Source of the DNA: Hymenopellis radicata
Lineage: Eukaryota > Basidiomycota > Agaricomycetes > Agaricales > Physalacriaceae
Reading direction: 5' to 3'
Length of the DNA stretch: 64,000 nt
Assembly: GCA_015501595.1 (NCBI GenBank)
Contig: JADNRX010000015.1
Coordinates: 186,001 to 250,000 of the forward strand
The notes beneath the pieces are model-generated. The model saw only the letters and a program-made list of their open reading frames with translations, was not told the DNA's origin and made no database searches. The number at the start of each line of letters is the position of its first letter. Positions within the stretch are counted from its first letter, which is position 1. A program made the translations under genes and the position numbers. Below are positions 45,018 to 55,086 of the stretch, one piece after another.

Positions 45018-46826
45018 CTACACGCGCGGTAACGCGCCATCCATCCCAAGCAGCTCTCCAATATCTGCATTCCCCGAGTATCCCTCCAGACGAGCCTCTG
45101 CAAGTGTGTTAAACCCTGTCTCCGAAGTCTGGAACATCGACGCTTGGTTAAACCACACCACTGATCCTCGACCATTTCCTGCCTCCCAATCCTCCTCTGA
45201 GACATTTGCTGGACGTGTGAGCGTAGGTCCCGATAGAGGCGTGGAGTTCTGTTGAGTAGGCCGTGCACCGTCGGGAGTCGTAACGATGTCAACGTTGAAG
45301 TGGTAGAAAAGAGAAGAGGGATACAGTAAGAATACACCTGGCGGAAGCTCCAAGCAGATGCCTGCCTCCCATATAACTAGCCATGCTTTTTCGCGATGAT
45401 TGAAGATGCCTATTGGAAAGTAAGAGATTGAGATTTCTTTGTTGCTCTTCAGGCTTACCATAGACGAAGACCACACATACTGCCAGCGCAAGGTTCTTGA
45501 AGTCGACGTGAGGGTCACAGAACACTCGCTTCACTCCAGCAAGGGGTGCATTGAGGCACCAATTCCAAAACCGCCCGAACATTGGCTCCATTTTATGATT
45601 CGTCCTCATGTAATCGGCGCAGGCCTGAAATCGAGCTGCGATCGCAGGAAATAGGATCGCAACCAAGTCGTTGGCGATACCACTGGAAGAACGTCAAAAA
45701 AAACTCCGGAAAAGAGAGCAGCATTTACAAACTTAGCACGGTTGAAAACACGCTTTGGACAAAAATACTCCTTGATAATAGGCGCGTTTTCCTCGTGCCA
45801 TTTTGATAAGGCTGGGACAGATTTGTTGTTGCGGTCTGCACCCGCTATGCAGAACCAATGATTGCCGCGCAAGTTTCCAGCGATGTCTGAATCAGAGGGT
45901 GGTTTACAGGCCTTGACGAAGGCGGCAGCCTCCGCACCAAACTCAGCAGCCAAGGCAGCCATTCCAGGCGTAATCTTTGAGCGAAAGATTATTCGACGGT
46001 GCTCTGCATCGAGAACCTGCGTGGCTTGGCCATTGTACGGTAGAAACTGTATCCTATCTAGAAACTCCCAGACCTCATCCTCAGAACGATGAGCGTCGCG
46101 CAGAATGCGTGCCCAAGACTGAGGTATTCCCGCTCTCAGTCCCATCCAGCCAGTAGTAGTAATCGGAAGGTCGATGGCTGTGTTCAGCCCGTTTGTGGCT
46201 GCATAGGTCTCCATTTCGTTCAAGATACGCGCCTTGTATGCCTGCTTTTGGCGATGGCTACGTTTCGGTCGCACCGTTTTTGCGGATTCTCCAGAGCGTA
46301 TGCGCCTTGAGGGTTTTCTAGTAACCTTTGTCAGTGGACAAAATAGGCTGACTAAGAATTCACGAACTCTTGTGAGTACGCGACATGAGGTAGCGTCGGC
46401 TTTTTCTTTTGCTGTGCCCGCGTTTGTGCCAGCTTCTTGCGAGGTGCTGAGTGGCTGACGCGTGGAGGACGTGTGGCGGGGCCCGCTGTAGAGGCTAAGG
46501 AAAAATCCATGTTGTTGGAGGCAGACGGCGTAGACTGGGAGAGGATTTGTCCTAGACTGAAATCGTCGGGTCCATGGCCACTGTCCCGCGTTGTCACCCA
46601 GGATAGCAGCGCGGTCACGTCGGGGTCCGCATCGCGTCGAGAAAGCTGGGCATGGGTCCTTGAGAGGAAGATGAGATCAACGAGGCTGTTCTCCAGATTG
46701 AGAGTCTCCCCAGACCTAAGGCTCCGTTAGTCTGAGGCATTCTGTGTGAATCCCTGCTTACATCTGGCCGCCGGCATCCTTCCATCGAGCAGCGAACGAC
46801 TTGAGGGCGCTTCGCGTCAAACGCAT
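45018..46826 (-). CDS. TET/JBP-like 2-oxoglutarate/Fe(II) dioxygenase domain protein
   Basis: Likely iron- and 2OG-dependent oxygenase of the TET/JBP superfamily, whose members oxidise 5-methylcytosine or thymine in DNA. Start MRLTRSALKSFAARWKDAGG, then a GT-AG intron to SGETLNLENSLVDLIFLSR. A basic linker (APRKKLAQTRAQQKKKP) and KRSHRQKQAYKARI follow, then a globular part (ITTTGWMGLRAGIPQSWARI, VFNRAKFVN). The oxygenase core shows the metal HxD in DPHVDFKNLALAVCVVFVYG. Then come WLVIWEAGICLELPPGVFLL and YPSSLFYHFNVD with the distal His, and GRGSVVWFNQASMFQTSETG with the 2OG-binding Arg. These three blocks follow the order and spacing of fungal TET/JBP proteins. It ends GALPRV. Activity on DNA is inferred from family only. 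Confidence 0.72.
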
Positions 46827-47597
46827 GATGAGGGTGGGAGAGGCTGAACAGATGTGGATATCAGCACCCGTTGGGTGACACGCACAGCCTGGGGAAAGGC
46901 TTAGAGGGCCACGCACCTTTATACTCCCAAGGGTGGGAAGCGAACGAGATCACGCGTTGGACGCGCCGTTGAGGATCACGAGCACGCGTTCGCTGCTCGT
47001 GGTGGTGAGAGGGAGGAAGTAAACGAAGGACCCTGGACACGCGGCATTCCGTGGCCGAGCGCTTAGCTTGGGCGCTTATTCATGTTCCAATCAGAACGCT
47101 GATCTGTTCTGGCGGAACAACACGCCTTGCCATTCTCCTCCGACACTCGTTCCCTGGCTGACTTCCAGATGAGCGTGCAGGGGCTCGTGAGGTGCGTTTA
47201 CTTGCATCTCTAGTGGGGAGATCCATTAACCCTTCCATAGGTCTACAATTGTGACAATGAAGACCACGCCCTGCGAATGTCCCCGTTGTGACTGTCGCCT
47301 CGCAAGCATCTCGTTCGCCGCTCAGGAGATTATCGCGGCGTTGAAGTCGAACGCTGCTACCGCCATAGACGCCACGCTTCTCCTCGAACCCTCCCCCATA
47401 CGCCCACTCGATCCACTGCGACGACGGGACCATTTATTAATATTGAGACGTTCCGCGAGCTGGATGGGCTCTTTGTCTCCTTGTTTACTCTGGTCGTTGG
47501 TTTTCTAGTGCGCTTGATAGCACCCGTCTTATCCATGGACAGGCACGACGACGAGCAGCCCCCAACAAAGAGCTCGTCAGCCTCCAATCTTCTCTAG
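46827..47597. other. Gap between TET-like gene and truncated HSP104
   Basis: Holds the TET-like promoter and the upstream flank of the HSP104 fragment. ORFs on both strands have no recognisable feature. The Walker A part of HSP104 expected just upstream of 47598 is not there. Confidence 0.4.
46917..46924 (-). promoter_or_regulatory. TATA box of the TET/JBP-like gene
   Basis: TATAAAGG on the minus strand, about 90 bp before the ATG at 46826. Supports the chosen start and suggests an active or recently active promoter. Confidence 0.45.
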
Positions 47598-48513
47598 CTT
47601 GCAACGCTACTCTTCGACTCCGCCGATGCTATGATCCGTATCGATGGCTCAGAGTACTCTGAGAAGCACTCCATCGCTCGTCTAATCGGTGCACCTCCAG
47701 GATACGTTGGCCATGACCAAGGTGGTCAGCTAACCGAGTACATTCGCCGCAAGCCTTACAGCATTGTCCTCATCGATGAGATTGAGAAGGCTTCCCGAGA
47801 ATTCGTTACACTGTTCTTACAGGTCCTTGATGACGGTCGACTTACCGACGGTCAAGGGAGAGTCGTTGATTTCCGAAACAGTAAGTTTCTTCATCAAGTC
47901 TTGCATGGCATTCTTCTTACTGTTCGTTTTCTAGCCGTTATCATTATGACATCCAACCTTGGCGCTGCCTATCTCAATGACATGGGCGAGGGACCAGTCA
48001 AGCCTCACACTCGTCAGCTTGTCATGGGCGCAATACAGAGTCATTTTCCTCCTGAATTCGTGAATCGAGTAGATGAAATCATCATCTTCGTGAGTACATT
48101 CGGTATGATGCATGTTCCTCTTTCTGACTTAGTTTCTAGCGTGCTCTTTCTCGGAAACATGTCCTGAAAATTGTGGACATTCGACTTAAGGAAGTCGAGG
48201 AGCGGCTGGCGGAGAGGAAGATCACTCTGGACATAGACACTTCCAGCAAGGAGTATCTCATGTCTGTCGGCTACTCGCCGATATACGGTGCCCGACCCTT
48301 GAATCGTTCCATTCAAAGCGAGCTCCTCAACCCGTTGTCGATGATGATCCTCTCCGACCGCATTCGGGATGGTGAGGTGGTGCGGGTCCGTTTCGATGGA
48401 CCGCACAATCGGCTCAATGTCATTCCGAATCACGATGGGATGGAGATGGACGACATGTACATGGATGTGGATTATGACGACGACGACGAATCAAGGTTGA
48501 GGAAATGGACTAG
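47598..48513 (+). pseudogene. HSP104: 5'-truncated HSP104/ClpB (second half of NBD2 and C-terminal domain)
   Basis: Full HSP104 is a disaggregase of about 900 residues. Here only the last third exists: [20 protein letters not shown] then [20 protein letters not shown], Walker [12 protein letters not shown], and [23 protein letters not shown] intron leads to [20 protein letters not shown]. Next come [16 protein letters not shown] with the arginine finger region, then VGYSPIYGARPLNRSIQSEL (sensor 2) and VRVRFDGPHNRLNVIPNH. The homology begins right after a CTAG acceptor-like site at 47597. No Walker A (GPSGTGKT) or NBD1 lies upstream. One missing A at 48489-48490 shifts the last codons, which otherwise read KVEEMD like true HSP104. 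Probably a duplicated fragment; the intact gene must lie elsewhere. Confidence 0.8.
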
Positions 48514-49294
48514 ATGCTTGAGAATGGGTAACACAAATTTGTACTATAGTCAAGTAAAATGTATCTAGCAAGAGGAATGGTATCGTAGTTGTGAAATAAA
48601 TATTATTAATGCGCCACACATTGTAGAATTAACATGTTGTTTGGCAGTGGCTTGGAGGAGGTGGCTTCAGGCTCTAATTTACATTCATCTTGTCGACAAC
48701 TTGTTGACACTCTACCAGGCCAAGTGAGCAGACAGTCGTTCCCGATCGTGTAGATTACGATAGGGGCATACATGTCTTTTGGGGATGCCCGATTAAGAAG
48801 TTGCGCATTCTGCTCGCTACTCTCACGTCGCGCGCCTCCTACGTGGCGGGTTGTCTGGATCCGTGTTCAGGTCCAGGTCAGCCTTCCACCCAAGTCTTCG
48901 GCTGCCCGTGGCGATTCGGTTTCCTCTCCCACACCTTGGTGTGGCGTCCCTTGCGGAAACCGTCTCGCCTGCTGCTTTCCCCAGTTGGACCTCACCCTCA
49001 AACCACCTGGTATCACTGATACCAGTCTTTCCTCTCCCCATCGTGTACGTTGTCACCCAGCTTGGACTTGTACTGCCATTATAGAGCCTGTGCTTCGCGT
49101 GAGCCTTCCTTGCTCTGCCATCTCTCGTTTGCCTTTTTGACCATCATTATGAACAGACTTGGTCTCTACTCTTACCGTGGACCTTGGCTAAAGGAATAAG
49201 TGAGTCTGCTCCAGTTGGACATGATTAGCCTAAAGTTTATGCCTCTCGAGATCTCGTGCTACGTGCTCCTGCATCTCATTGCACTATAACACCG
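48514..49294. other. Gap between HSP104 fragment and WOPR gene
   Basis: No supported gene. Overlapping ORFs on both strands (48772-49140 and antisense) have no recognisable sequence. Pyrimidine-rich stretches before 49295 are compatible with a fungal promoter. Confidence 0.4.
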
Positions 49295-50602
49295 ATGTCT
49301 TGGTTCGGGTGGATACCCACTACCTTCGACGCCTTGCAGGTTATCGAGGGCGGACGACGTGGCGTCATTCCGCGCGTGACCCGACGCCTTGTCGACACTG
49401 AGCACAACAAGATCTGCAGTGGGAGTGTCTTCGTATTTGACGAGGAGGAAAGCGGCATAGACAAGTGGAGGGACAAGTATTTGTGGTCACCTCATCGACG
49501 TGATGAGAATTTCTACATCTGTCAGGAAGTCAGTGTCCGCCCGAGGCCCAAAGGCAACGATGAAAATGGAGAGGAATCCCACATCGACAACGCACCCCAA
49601 CTCAAAGTAGATGGACTCATAAAGAAAACGTTTACTGTCACTATCAACGACAGGCGTCTCCACTTAATATCATATTATCGACAAGCGGACACCAACGGTC
49701 GTCTTCAGGTACCCACGATGAAGCCGAAACCATTCTCATTTGATGTCGATGAATACTCGCGGTGTGCATTCCGTATTCCGCCCAAGTTGGAGCTTGGAAG
49801 CGACGGCGTTGTGCGATACCGATGGGAGCGTTATGAGGAGGAACGTAGTGGCACGGGACTTCTGGACGACACGTCGAATGCTCGCGTCGCACATTCCTCT
49901 TCAGGCCCAACAGCCATCTCTTCTGCCCCTTCCCACACAGATACCACGTCGTCCACTGCGACATTTCATTTCTCTTCCACTGATAGCACCGAGGATCACG
50001 ACGACGACGACGATGACGTGGAGACGCTCCGTAACAAACTTCGCCATGCCCGTGGCGAAAAGCGTGCTCTGTCTGCTCAATGTGTTGAATTATCTTCCAC
50101 GATTGCGGCGCTCACCAATGACCTCGAGCGCGCCCTCTCGTACAACGAATCAGTGGCTAGCTCTATTGCGGGGCTGAAGGGACAGTTTGTAGGGAAGAAA
50201 GACGAGAAGAAGAGACAAACTGAATTGGACAATGCTCAATTTAGATTGGATCTCAAATCCAACAAGGTCAATTTCACGGGGACATTGTCATCTCAAAATG
50301 TGCAGCGCCTGCGCGATATTGCGTGGTGTCTGGGAATCGCCCAGACGGGGAAGATAAAGGAGGTCTCGGAACGCGTCAGAGCCCATTTCACAGATAATCC
50401 CCATCTCAAGTCTGAGGCACGGTACGAGGCATTGTTTCCACCCCGTGGTGCAAGTCTTGGTCACAAGCGCCGTCGCGTTGACAAGTCACCTGGCATGTCG
50501 CGCGCTTCCTCACCTTCCGCTGAGAGTTCCCCCCAACGTCGTAAGCTTCTACCATCTCCCGCTCAAGAATTGGCCGACGTCACAAATATGGATGTCTTTT
50601 AA
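49295..50602 (+). CDS. WOPR-domain (Gti1/Pac2) protein with coiled coil and SAP-like C-terminal region
   Basis: The N-terminal third is a WOPR DNA-binding domain: GWIPTTFDALQVIEGGRRGV then IPRVTRRLVDTEHNK, SGSVFVFDEEESGIDKWRDK, LWSPHRRDENFYICQE and GLIKKTFTVTINDRRLHLIS. This is the Gti1/Pac2/Wor1 family of morphogenesis and nutrient regulators. A Ser/Thr-rich linker and an Asp run follow, then a coiled coil (ETLRNKLRHARGEKRALSAQ). The end has RLRDIAWCLGIAQTGKIKEV then SERVRAHF, a SAP-like helix-extended-helix motif, and a basic tail GHKRRRVDKSPG. Ordinary Gti1/Pac2 proteins lack this C-terminal half. Single exon, unlike most neighbours. The ATG at 49295 opens on the domain. Function: probably DNA-binding; role unknown. 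Confidence 0.78.
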   Translation: MSWFGWIPTTFDALQVIEGGRRGVIPRVTRRLVDTEHNKICSGSVFVFDEEESGIDKWRDKYLWSPHRRDENFYICQEVSVRPRPKGNDENGEESHIDNAPQLKVDGLIKKTFTVTINDRRLHLISYYRQADTNGRLQVPTMKPKPFSFDVDEYSRCAFRIPPKLELGSDGVVRYRWERYEEERSGTGLLDDTSNARVAHSSSGPTAISSAPSHTDTTSSTATFHFSSTDSTEDHDDDDDDVETLRNKLRHARGEKRALSAQCVELSSTIAALTNDLERALSYNESVASSIAGLKGQFVGKKDEKKRQTELDNAQFRLDLKSNKVNFTGTLSSQNVQRLRDIAWCLGIAQTGKIKEVSERVRAHFTDNPHLKSEARYEALFPPRGASLGHKRRRVDKSPGMSRASSPSAESSPQRRKLLPSPAQELADVTNMDVF

Positions 50603-51305
50603 GGTAAGTACCGATAGCCGATCTTTCCTCCCAAATGCAACTCTCTGATCCTCCACCTCAGTCCTTCCCGTATTTGTTGCCGCCGCTTGCTCCTTTCCTA
50701 TCCACCTTGCCTCCCCATGGATCTAACCATAACCAGAATAGTCTTCTGCACTTTTTCGAACACACTGAAAATAATAAAGCACGCATTAGATAGATTAATC
50801 ACACTTGTAGAATCTGACTGTATTGTAGTCTGTACTGAATTGACCATCCTCCAATTGTTGGTTTCTTATCTGGTTACTGGAAGTTCTCAGCCAAGGTACG
50901 TCAGCCTAAGGGATGCGACCCTCAGCGAAAGACCGCACTCCCTTCTCTGGCTTAGGACGCGTTCGCCAAGGACCCCCAATAGTGCTACCAAATGTCGTCT
51001 TGTACGTTCGGACAAAAATTGGCCAAAAGTGGTCAAATGTCGTGTCAAGTTCGGACAAAATGATGGGGCCCGCAGGCGAAACCCAATCTGAGGGTGTTCT
51101 GGAGAGGCCTCAGATTCAAACGAGTAACTGTCTTGGAGTTTCATGGGTTAGGTCAACTCATCGTGGCCTGATAGCATGGATACAAGGATAGCAACAAATT
51201 TCTTATATTATTCACGTAGCCAAAACAGTATCCACTCCTATGATGATAGCATAGTTTTGAAATTGAAATACACAGTTCTCCCATCCAAGAGACCGAGTCT
51301 GCCCC
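50603..51305. other. Non-coding stretch, possibly mobile-element derived
   Basis: No gene supported. A/T-rich in its middle, then a stretch with internal direct repeats (AAATTGG, GTTCGGACAAAA twice at about 51008-51060) and a 9-bp inverted repeat, AATCTGAGG 51085-51093 with CCTCAGATT 51108-51116. Such features occur in terminal regions of transposable elements, but no element boundary was found. Confidence 0.35.
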
Positions 51306-53253
51306 ATGTCGTTGGACATCGAAAGTACTGCTGTCTTTCGACGAGCAGAATGGATTGGAAAGGGGCAAAAGTACCGCGACGCGCCTCTACACGTCATGGA
51401 GGCATTTGTGGCGGAAGTCACAATGCCATCCACTCTCGCACAACTCCTCCCGGCACAGGAAGGCCAGTCCCTGAATCCATCGCGCTGAGCTTTCCACTTC
51501 AATCACACTCGCTCATTACATACCCAGAGCAGTGGTTTTCTCGAGAGACGCCATCCCGCACGCTAACGGCGGAAATGCTCTACGACATCATATCGCGTCG
51601 CACGATATCGCCGGAGGAACATCTGGTGGCAATGTCGGACATTGCAGGTCAACAGTGGTTAGACGGCGCTCAGTCCATCACTGATCCTCGGCGAAAAGGA
51701 CGCCAACCATTCCCACTATGGGTACTCTCGTTCCGGAGGACATTGTCAACAATCGTTCAGAAGCAGGAAGACTGGAAGGAGTCTCACCGTTTTGTCTCCA
51801 TCGAGGTTACGAAGCTTAACGTGGGTCCTATCCCAGTATCGAAAGCATTTTTCGAGGCATTTCCTGGGATAGCCCGGTCAATGCAGATCATTCACCTTTA
51901 CGACGCACAAATTTGTCAGGCTCCTACTTCCTGTTCAGCTGTGCGACGATATTGCTCAGACCATGATTGATGGCTTACAACAGCGTTGCCAAGATCAGCT
52001 AGGTCATCATGAAGATAATATCATCAGCGCTTCACGCTTCTGCAGGTAGCAGTTGAACGGGATAGACTTGTCGCTGGTCACAGGCTCTCGTCAAGCTTAG
52101 TTGTCGTCGAGGATGCAGTTGACCGAAATCCACGAGTGAAGCTGTGGTTTTCCGTGCTATTCGCAAACCATGAGGTTGTTCTGTGTGTCGACTTTGGACA
52201 GCGAACTATAAGCTATGGTAAGTTTTTTGTTTAGGATTCAGACTTGATAAAACTCACCTATCGGTAGGTGACTCGATTAGAGGGTTTTCGCCGCCAACAG
52301 AAGTCCTGCGTGATATGCAGAAAGGGCTGAAAGCGCGATTCAAGGGACCTTTTATGGACCTAGGAAATGTATTAGCGCATGGAACTCAACACGACGGCAC
52401 ATCATGCATACCATGCTCAGCGAATACGATCGCTCACGGGGTATTTGGAGAGCCTCTGTGGCAGCCGGAGACTCGATTTGTCGACCGCTTTCGTTGGTTT
52501 AGGCGTCTTGTGGCGAAGGAGACGCACTGGCAGCCAAAGATGCAGAGGACGGGAACAGGAACGACTTTGCATCCGGTACAGCCAGAAAACAAGCCGAATG
52601 TCTCTAGTGATGTACGCTAATTCATCCGTCGTCCGCCCAACGCTCGCAAATCTCTTGAATCCATCGGAGGGTATTAGTCTCGTAAACCGACTCAACGGAG
52701 ACGATGGGATACTCACGATCGTCTCTTAGTAGAGGAGGGTATGGCGTTCGGCGACATCATGCAGTTTATGCATCTCGAAGTAGAGGAGGAGTTTTCGATG
52801 GAGGCAGAGGAGTCGATGAACCTAGCCGATGAGAAGATGATGAGCAATGACAAGATAGAAGATGAAAGCGGCGACGCTCATACCATGGATGTTGACGAAT
52901 CTCCCCAATATGAACCCGGCTTATCTACAAGCGCAGCTTACCCGAACACCGCAGCTAGTCCACTTATACACTCCCAAAAGGATGCGTGGGCATCTCTATT
53001 TGCGCAAAAGAAGAGCACTGCAACAACGTCGTCAAAGCGTAAGTGCGACAATACTGCTGGATCCACTGGCAAGAACGCCAAAAAGTCGCGCGCTCGTTCT
53101 CCTTCGCCTACACGCGTACAGTCACTGATGTTGTCGAAGTCATTCTGTTCTATTCTCGCATCTACCATATACATGTCCCCGCACCAATCTTCAAACTCCA
53201 GAATGACCAGTTACTTAGAGCGATCAACGCAATTTTTCCAACCGTGCCACTGA
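51306..53253 (+). pseudogene. Ulp1-like cysteine protease (peptidase C48 fold), several frame breaks
   Basis: The core is visible after one GT-AG intron: LWFSVLFANHEVVLCVDFGQ then RTISYGDSIRGF and GTQHDGTSCIPCSANTIAHG. These carry the catalytic His, Asp, oxyanion Gln and Cys of SUMO-protease-like enzymes. An N-terminal block (LAQLLPAQEGQSL, LWVLSFRRTLSTIVQKQEDW) resembles the region preceding Ulp1 domains in basidiomycete transposon-linked proteins. Downstream come PTLANLLNPSEG, an acidic stretch (EVEEEFSMEAEESMN) and a basic end (SSKRKCDNTAGSTGKNAKKS). At least three frame changes are needed (near 51480, 51930-51950, 52030 and around 52620), so this is either a relic or damaged by base errors. 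It does not join the WOPR gene. Confidence 0.55.
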
Positions 53254-54477
53254 TAGTTTGACTTAGGCCATTTACTGAAATATGGTCAGATGGCAAATCT
53301 ATGGCAGAAGATGGCACATACAGTCCAAGGCGGAGAGCCTCTTGATGACGTGTGTTAACGTCGGCACCACGGTTTTTGTTGAAGAAGGACCTAAATTCGA
53401 CTTCCGCGGCAGATGGTTTAGGTCGAGGCACCGCAATGCCAGTGGCTCGTCTCCAATTTTTCCACCTGACATTGACAAGAGGCCATTCGCTGAAATATGA
53501 TCAGACGGCGAATCTAAGACAGAGAATGTCACATACAGTCCAAGGCGGAGCGCCTCTTGGTGACGGACCTCGATATCGGCCTGCGGATACTTGTCGAAAA
53601 AGAGACGGAACTGAATATCCTTGGCTGCATCACTTTCAGGATCTACTTGCGAGAGGAGACGTTGGTAGTCTTTGGCTTGGTCTCGAGGCACCGCAATGCC
53701 AGTTCGGCGTCTCCAACCGTTCCACCTGTCGTTGGCCAGAATCCAATCGCTGAAATATGGTCAGACGGCGAATCTAAGACAGAAAATGTCACATACAGTC
53801 CAAGGCGGAGCGCCTCTTGGTAACGGACCTCGATATCGGCCTGCGGATACTTGTCGAAGAAGGCGCGGAATTCTTTGTTAACTTTGCGCGACTGGTTAGG
53901 GTCCGACGAATCTGTTGCACCTATACCGTTGTATCAGACTGCTGCACATCATGTTTTACAACCATACGTACTCTGCTTCTTGGCCGTGGTCTTTGACTTC
54001 TTGATAGGTTTGCCGGCAGTTTTCACGTTCTCGTCTGGAGGCTCATTCAGCAAGCGAGCACTTTATGAAATAAACTATTGCTTGCCAGCACTGATATCCT
54101 GCTGCGTTCCTTTCTTCGCCTGCTTAGACTTGATGGCTGGAGCACCTTGACGTGCCAATAGCGTCGTAAGTAAGTCATATCGGAGGGCCTCACTCACCCT
54201 TTCCATCAGCCACTTTACGAGTCCCCAGATCATTCGAGGCGCGTAAGATGTCGGGATCAACGTCGTGTTCAAACGTCCCGTCGTCACGACCGCGAGCGGC
54301 ATCAGCCTCTATGCGCACCATAAGGACCGAGTCGCGCAGGATGTCGGGATCAACGTCGTGTTCAAACGTCTCGTCGTCACGACCGCGAGCGGCATCAGCC
54401 TCTATGCGCATCATAAGGTCATCCGAGTCACGCAAGATAGCGGGATCAACGTTGTGTTCGAAGGAGTCGAGAGTCAT
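53162..54477 (-). CDS. Repeat-built protein of unknown function
   Basis: Not recognised. From the ATG at 54477 the protein begins MTLDSFEHNVDPAILRDSDD and contains three 31-32 residue repeats (FEH-VDP-ILR...MRIEADAARGRDD). An intron and a Lys/Gln-rich middle (SKQAKKGTQQDISAGKQ, KPIKKSKTTAKKQS) follow. The C-terminal part has three copies of FFDKYPQADIEVRHQEALRL then GLYV with SPSDHISANG, separated by variable linkers. Both the DNA and the protein repeats are imperfect, showing age or selection. The exon joins in the middle are uncertain. The last repeats overlap the 3' end of the Ulp1-like locus on the other strand. Confidence 0.45.
53322..53880. repeat. Three long direct repeats, about 215-260 bp period
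   Basis: The sequence CAGTCCAAGGCGGAG recurs at 53322, 53537 and 53797, each followed by a similar 60-150 bp block; copies 2 and 3 are nearly identical over their first 60 bp (CGCCTCTTGGTGACGGACCT and on). Confidence 0.85.
54247..54470. repeat. Three tandem 93-96 bp repeats
   Basis: Units start at 54247, 54340 and 54436 with GATGTCGGGATCAACGTCGT or a close variant. Periods of 93 and 96 bp preserve the reading frame on the minus strand. Confidence 0.88.
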
Positions 54478-55086
54478 ATTGATGAAGAAGGGGGAAGGAA
54501 GGATGGGGTGTGGAAAGAAAGCTCGAGCTCTGCGCGCTCTTTATACCCAGCAGGAGGGTATTACTCGATTTGGCTCGCTGCCGACGCTGCGCCAGCGATG
54601 GTGACGCTCACGCGCGTCATCGAACTGACGATGACGTCGTCTATTCGTCACGACGCCACCAGTGGCGAGTTCACTGTTCAGCCAGTTCACGTCGTTCGCG
54701 GGTTTGTCCAGTTCGTCGATCGCAATATGCCCCTCGAAACAGGAAAAGGTGATTATGGGCACATATTTGCCTTACGTCGATGGCAGCAAGCATGCCTAAT
54801 ACGCGAGAAAATAGTGAGCCCGATAACGCACCTGCAACAGGCATTCTCGTTATCGGGGTAGAGGCGGGAGGATGGACACACCGAAGTGTGGGCCAGTCAA
54901 TGGCTGGATAGAGCCTTTATATAGATTATCAACAATATCACGTCGTCCTCGAATACGACGCATACTATTGAAAGAAAGTAAACAGTCCTGGTATTTTCCC
55001 TTGTTGAACGTTGAACAAGGCATTTGCCTCTGACTAAGACTGCCCGTTTTGCTCGGTTATTTCCGGTACGGCTTCTTTTGGCCACC
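54478..55086. promoter_or_regulatory. Divergent promoter region, repeat-built gene / ICE2
   Basis: Contains the TATA box at 54539-54545, a TTTATATAG element at about 54913-54921 that could serve ICE2, and a 10-bp inverted repeat CCCGATAACG (54819-54828) / CGTTATCGGG (54848-54857) with a 19-nt loop. ORFs here show no recognisable protein. Confidence 0.45.
54539..54545 (-). promoter_or_regulatory. TATA box of the repeat-built gene
   Basis: TATAAAG on the minus strand about 60 bp upstream of the ATG at 54477, a normal distance for a fungal core promoter. Confidence 0.45.

Noticed and set aside
40380..54500. Intact KDZ, Zisupton or other transposase
   Set aside because: No transposase catalytic block, zinc-finger array or terminal inverted repeats were found, so the island is not called a transposon; only its gene types suggest that origin.
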